NCBI GenBank assembly: GCA_002373555.1
Contig: DFKM01000169.1
Span: 1 to 17,240, forward strand
Source of the DNA: Lachnospiraceae bacterium UBA3645
Lineage (GTDB): Bacteria > Bacillota > Clostridia > Lachnospirales > Lachnospiraceae
Direction: 5' to 3'
Length of the DNA stretch: 17,240 nucleotides
Shown: positions 13,684 through 17,240 of the stretch, in pieces
Position numbering within the stretch: the first letter of the stretch is position 1
Layout of the letters: every line of letters begins with the position of its first letter
Translations under genes and position numbers: made by a program
Notes under the pieces: model-generated
What the model saw: the letters and a program-made list of their open reading frames with translations, nothing else
Database searches by the model: none
Told to the model about the DNA's origin: nothing

Positions 13684-15003
13684 ATGATGATGACTGCCAG
13701 AGATGCGGCACTTTCCATACTTGTAAAGCTCGAGGAGGGCGAAAAGATCGGGGATCTTCTGAATGCCCTTCCGGAGGCACAACCGTATTTGAAAAGCGAG
13801 GATATCCGGCTGGTCAGAAGGCTGGTCAAAGGCACCAAAGAGGAGCAGCTTTATCTGGACTGGCTGATCGGCCAGGTCGCGAGTCTTCCGCCCGACCGGA
13901 TGAAGCCCGCGATCCGGAATGCGCTCCGCATGGGTTTTTATCAGAAAGAGTTCATGGATCGGGTCCCGGCCCGCGCTGCCATCTACGAGACAGTGGCAGC
14001 GGTCAAGAAGACCAGACAGAAAAGCCTTGCCGGTTTTGTCAACGGCGTGCTGCGTTCCGCTTATCGGAAGACGGACTGGCTGCCGGTTCCCGAACATATC
14101 CGGTACGGCCTTCCGGAATGGATGATGAAGCTGTTCGTGAAGGAATACGGAGAAGCGGATACCGCCAGGATGGCAGCCGCTTTTAAAGGACCGCAGAAGG
14201 TCTATGTCCGCTTCCGGGGAAATCCTTCCCTGGACGGACAGCGCGTCGAAATGCTGAAAGCCTCCGGCGTGGATGCGGAAGCCGCGCCCTTCCCGGAGAG
14301 AGCCTATGCCATCTCGGGAAGCGACGATCTGAGAAGCCTGCCGCTGTTTGCTTCCGGCGGTATGACAGTACAGGACATTTCTTCCATGCTGGTCGGACAG
14401 ATCGCCGGGCAGCTTGGCGGCAGTACCGTGCTGGATGTGTGTGCGGCGCCGGGCGGCAAGAGCCTTTACATCGCGGATGTCCTGCCGGACGCGATGATCC
14501 TGTCGTGCGATAAATCAGACAGCAAATGCGCGCTCATCACGGAGAATACAGCCCGTGCCGGCGCATCAAATATCAAAGTCATCTGCCAGGATGCCGCTTC
14601 CTTTGTTCCCGAATGGGAGGAGGCCATGGATATCGTGATCGCGGATCTTCCCTGCTCCGGACTCGGGGTGCTCGGAAGAAAACCGGATATCAAGTACAAT
14701 GCCTCTCCGGGGGAGATCACGCAGCTCGCGAAGCTTCAGCAGGAGATTTTGGATAACGTAAAGAGATATGTCAGGCCCGGCGGTGTGCTGATCTACAGCA
14801 CCTGTACCCTGACGAAAGAAGAAAATGAAGGCGGCAGAGACTATATCCTTTCGCATTCCGCCCTTGTTCCGGAGGATATCCGGCGGCTGCTTCCGGCGGC
14901 GTTAACGTCCCGGGAGACCGCACGGGACGGTTATATCAGGCTGCTGCCGGGCATCGATCCGTGCGACGGCTTCTTCATCTCGGTATTCAGAAAGAAGATA
15001 TAA
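13684..15003 (+). CDS. rsmB: 16S rRNA (cytosine-967-C5)-methyltransferase RsmB
   Basis: It makes m5C967 (E. coli numbering) in 16S rRNA using S-adenosylmethionine. The 439-residue product has the NusB-like RNA-binding domain expected at its N-terminus (about 3-125, ARDAALSILVKLEEGEK). The methyltransferase domain has LDVCAAPGGKS (250-260), ADLPCSGLGVLGRKPD with Cys324, and YSTCT with Cys374, the two-cysteine mechanism of the NOL1/NOP2/Sun family. The NusB-like domain separates it from the RsmF paralogue at 8578-10029. GGAG at 13674-13677 lies inside the preceding gene; three consecutive ATGs occur and the first is chosen. Its stop overlaps the rlmN start as TAATG. Confidence 0.96.
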   Translation: MMMTARDAALSILVKLEEGEKIGDLLNALPEAQPYLKSEDIRLVRRLVKGTKEEQLYLDWLIGQVASLPPDRMKPAIRNALRMGFYQKEFMDRVPARAAIYETVAAVKKTRQKSLAGFVNGVLRSAYRKTDWLPVPEHIRYGLPEWMMKLFVKEYGEADTARMAAAFKGPQKVYVRFRGNPSLDGQRVEMLKASGVDAEAAPFPERAYAISGSDDLRSLPLFASGGMTVQDISSMLVGQIAGQLGGSTVLDVCAAPGGKSLYIADVLPDAMILSCDKSDSKCALITENTARAGASNIKVICQDAASFVPEWEEAMDIVIADLPCSGLGVLGRKPDIKYNASPGEITQLAKLQQEILDNVKRYVRPGGVLIYSTCTLTKEENEGGRDYILSHSALVPEDIRRLLPAALTSRETARDGYIRLLPGIDPCDGFFISVFRKKI

Positions 15004-16067
15004 TGGATAATGAAAAGATTCTTACGCCTGCCGGAAAAACGGATATCGCTTCGCTTTATCTTTCCGAGATAAAGGAACTGCTTTCCGCAGCCGGAGAGCC
15101 TGCCTACAGAGCAGGACAGATCTATCAGTGGATACATGAAAAAAGAGCGGCATCGTTTGACGAGATGACGAACCTGCCGGCATCCCTTCGCCGGAAGCTT
15201 GCGGAGACCGCCTGGCTCCCGGAACTGACGGTGGCGGCGCACCAGATCTCGAAAGCGGACGGCACGCAGAAATTCGCCTTCGGGATGCATGACGGACAGA
15301 TCATCGAGAGCGTTTTCATGCCGTATAAGCACGGCAATTCCGTATGCGTCTCGTCCCAGGCCGGATGCCGGATGGGATGCCATTTCTGCGCTTCGACGAT
15401 CGGCGGGCTCATCAGGAACCTGACCGCTTCGGAGATCCTGTCCCAGGTATACAGTATCGAACGGATTACAAAGGAACGGGTCAGCAATGTCGTTGTCATG
15501 GGAACGGGCGAACCGTTAGACAATTTCGACCAGGTGGTGCGTTTTATCCGGCTCGTTTCCGATACCGGGGCCGGAGGGATCAGCCAGCGGTCGATCAGCG
15601 TATCGACCTGCGGTCTGGTGCCGATGATCGACCGGCTTGCGGAAGAAAAGCTCCAGATCACACTGGCACTTTCCCTCCATGCACCGGAGGATGCGCTGCG
15701 GCGCACCATGATGCCGGTCGCGAACCGGTATACGATCGAAGAGACGCTCGCCGCCTGTGACCGGTATTTTGATGCGACCGGGCGGAGAGTCAGCTATGAG
15801 TATGCGCTCATTGCCGGCGTCAATGACACGCCGGAGATGGCGGACCGGCTGATCCGGCTCCTTGCGGGCAGGAACTGTCATGTCAATCTGATTCCGGTGA
15901 ACCCGGTGCGGGAGAGAAGTTACAGAAGGAGCAGCCGCGTGCATTCCGAGGAATTCAAAATTCGACTTGAAAAGTCCGGAATTAATGCTACTATTAGGAG
16001 AGGTATGGGCGCAGATATCGACAGCGCCTGCGGCCAGTTAAGAAGACGCGTACAGGAAAATGCATAG
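15003..16067 (+). CDS. rlmN: 23S rRNA m2A2503 / tRNA m2A37 methyltransferase RlmN
   Basis: This radical-SAM enzyme adds a C2 methyl to A2503 of 23S rRNA and, in E. coli, to A37 of some tRNAs. The 354-residue product has the CX3CX2C iron-sulfur motif at Cys122, Cys126 and Cys129 (CRMGCHFCAS). The two mechanistic cysteines are also present: Cys115 in the conserved CVSSQAGC and Cys343 near the C-terminus (DSACGQL). GTGEPLDNFD, the SAM-binding glycine/glutamate region, and SLHAPED follow the RlmN pattern; Cfr-type resistance is less likely given the housekeeping context. The start shares an A with the rsmB stop, and an earlier in-frame ATG (14961) lies inside rsmB without a ribosome site. Confidence 0.97.
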   Translation: MDNEKILTPAGKTDIASLYLSEIKELLSAAGEPAYRAGQIYQWIHEKRAASFDEMTNLPASLRRKLAETAWLPELTVAAHQISKADGTQKFAFGMHDGQIIESVFMPYKHGNSVCVSSQAGCRMGCHFCASTIGGLIRNLTASEILSQVYSIERITKERVSNVVVMGTGEPLDNFDQVVRFIRLVSDTGAGGISQRSISVSTCGLVPMIDRLAEEKLQITLALSLHAPEDALRRTMMPVANRYTIEETLAACDRYFDATGRRVSYEYALIAGVNDTPEMADRLIRLLAGRNCHVNLIPVNPVRERSYRRSSRVHSEEFKIRLEKSGINATIRRGMGADIDSACGQLRRRVQENA

Positions 16068-16083
16068 GAAGGGAGGGAGTACT

Positions 16084-16827
16084 GTGAAAAGCTGTGCACT
16101 GACCGATGTCGGTCAGATCAGAAAGAACAATCAGGATTTTGTGTTCGCACAGGATACACCGCTCGGCAGTCTCCCGGATTTCTATATGGTCGCCGACGGG
16201 ATGGGCGGACACCAGGGCGGCGGCTTTGCTTCACGCTATACGGTGGAGCGGATGGTCGAGCTGATCGGTGCGGACACCGGAGGGGATCCGATCCCGGCCT
16301 TCAGCAGGGCGATACAGGAAGTCAACAGCGAACTGTATCAGAAAGCCTGCACCTTTGATGACCTGCACGGCATGGGCACCACGCTTGTCTGCGCTGTCAT
16401 TGAGGACGGCATCCTGTATGTTGCGAATATCGGCGACAGCCGTCTGTACATGATCGGGGATGAGATCCGGCAGATCACGAAGGACCATTCCTGGGTGGAG
16501 GAAATGGTCGCCAAAGGCAGGATCGAACGCGACAGCGAGCTGTTCATCCAGAATAAGAACGTGATTACGAGAGCGGTAGGGGTAAGAGATTCCGTGACCG
16601 CCGATTTTTTTGAAGTAACTCTGGAACCGGGATGCCGGATCCTTTTGTGCTCAGACGGGCTGTCGAACATGGTAAAGGATGAGGAGATCCGGGAGATCGT
16701 AAAGACGAGCGGCACATGTCAGGAAGCGGTTCTGATGCTTCTGCAGGAGGGTAACCGCCGCGGGGGACAGGATAATATATCCATTGTGGTGATAGACCCT
16801 GAAACGGGAGAAGGAAAAACATGCTGA
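16084..16827 (+). CDS. prpC: PP2C-type Ser/Thr protein phosphatase (PrpC/Stp)
   Basis: It removes phosphates from proteins phosphorylated by the adjacent kinase, using Mn/Mg, in the cytoplasm. The 247-residue product has all PP2C metal-site motifs: RKNNQD (Asp18), VADGMGGHQGG (Asp38), NIGDSRLY, SDGLSNMV (Asp191) and GGQDNIS (Asp230-Asn231). The start is a GTG at 16084, chosen because AAGGGAGGG (16069-16077) precedes it and the family's N-terminus (KSCALTDVGQIRKNNQD) begins there. An ATG at 16060 overlaps rlmN and has a poorly spaced site. It ends seven bases inside the kinase gene, a strong sign of coupling. No membrane segment. Confidence 0.95.
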   Translation: MKSCALTDVGQIRKNNQDFVFAQDTPLGSLPDFYMVADGMGGHQGGGFASRYTVERMVELIGADTGGDPIPAFSRAIQEVNSELYQKACTFDDLHGMGTTLVCAVIEDGILYVANIGDSRLYMIGDEIRQITKDHSWVEEMVAKGRIERDSELFIQNKNVITRAVGVRDSVTADFFEVTLEPGCRILLCSDGLSNMVKDEEIREIVKTSGTCQEAVLMLLQEGNRRGGQDNISIVVIDPETGEGKTC

Positions 16828-17240
16828 GAGCCGGAACATTTTTAGGAAACAGATATGAGATCATAAGCCGCATCGGTTCGGGCGGCATGTCGGATGTCTA
16901 CAAGGCAACAGACTTAAAGCTCAACCGTGCGGTCGCGATAAAAGTACTGAAGTCGGAATTTTCAAGCGAGAAGAACTTTGTCAGCAAATTCCGCATGGAG
17001 GCCCAGTCCGCGGCCGGACTCGCGCATCCGAATATCGTGAATGTCTACGATGTCGGAGAGGACAGGGGCGTTCATTATATTGTCATGGAACTGGTAGAGG
17101 GCATTACCCTGAAGAAATACATCGAGCGCAAGAAAAAGCTCGAGATCAGGGAATCCATCGAAGTTGCCATGCAGGTGGCGAGAGGCATCGAGGCGGCGCA
17201 CAAGCAGCACATTATCCACCGCGATATCAAGCCGCAGAAC
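16821..17240 (+). CDS. prkC: PrkC-type Ser/Thr protein kinase, 5' part only
   Basis: The frame opens at ATG 16821, inside the last codons of prpC, and is still open at the window end, so only 140 residues are visible. They form the N-terminal half of a Hanks-type kinase: glycine loop IGSGGMSDVYKA (18-29), catalytic Lys41 in AVAIKVLK, the C-helix Glu in FRMEAQSAAGLAHPN, hinge VMELVEG, and the catalytic loop HRDIKPQN (133-140) with Asp135 and Asn140. The order next to prpC is that of bacterial PrkC/Stk1 receptors, which normally continue with a membrane segment and extracellular PASTA repeats; those lie beyond the window and are not seen. AAGGAAAAAC precedes the ATG as the ribosome site. Confidence 0.95.
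   Translation, partial: MLRAGTFLGNRYEIISRIGSGGMSDVYKATDLKLNRAVAIKVLKSEFSSEKNFVSKFRMEAQSAAGLAHPNIVNVYDVGEDRGVHYIVMELVEGITLKKYIERKKKLEIRESIEVAMQVARGIEAAHKQHIIHRDIKPQN

Noticed and set aside
15003..16067. Cfr-type antibiotic-resistance methyltransferase
   Set aside because: It shares the radical-SAM motif, but sequence pattern, length and rsmB-prpC context fit housekeeping RlmN.

Overview
The window looks like core chromosome of a moderately GC-rich Bacillota, most likely class Clostridia and probably Lachnospiraceae. The grounds are strong AGGAGG-type ribosome sites, the gene order fmt - zinc peptidase - rsmB - rlmN - prpC - PASTA-type kinase, and the sequence character of PurA, TrpRS and RecN. 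The family-level placement is inference from recognition; no search was run. I saw no mobile element, CRISPR array, tRNA or rRNA, and no intergenic gap exceeds 300 bases. About the first 90 bases belong to an unassigned upstream region.

Layout. (1) 95-3958: recN (DNA repair), then a uracil module, uraA permease and upp, joined by a TAATG stop/start overlap behind its own promoter. (2) 3965-5360: a bidirectional terminator, trpS on the minus strand, and a 277-base divergent intergenic region. That region holds one good promoter for trpS and one for the next gene. (3) 5361-6749: an 11-helix sodium-coupled amino-acid transporter of the neurotransmitter:sodium symporter (NSS) family. Its leader can fold into an apparently perfect H-type pseudoknot, followed later by a terminator. 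(4) 6861-10029: a tightly packed run of a 47-residue acidic protein, a membrane protein with a zinc ribbon, TPRs and a coiled coil, and an RsmF-family rRNA m5C methyltransferase. (5) 10002-11909: a minus-strand XRE regulator converging on rsmF with a 28-base overlap, divergent from purA. The region between them carries operator-like repeats and structured leaders. (6) 12020 to the window end: fmt, membrane zinc peptidase, rsmB, rlmN, prpC and the start of the prkC-type kinase, packed as one operon for translation initiation, rRNA modification and Ser/Thr phospho-signalling.

The coding content is mostly housekeeping. The unusual signals are in the leaders: the NSS pseudoknot (5287-5335), the folded xre leader, the repeats between xre and purA, and the hairpin before uraA. 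The coupled small-protein/TPR pair is the least characterised protein unit.
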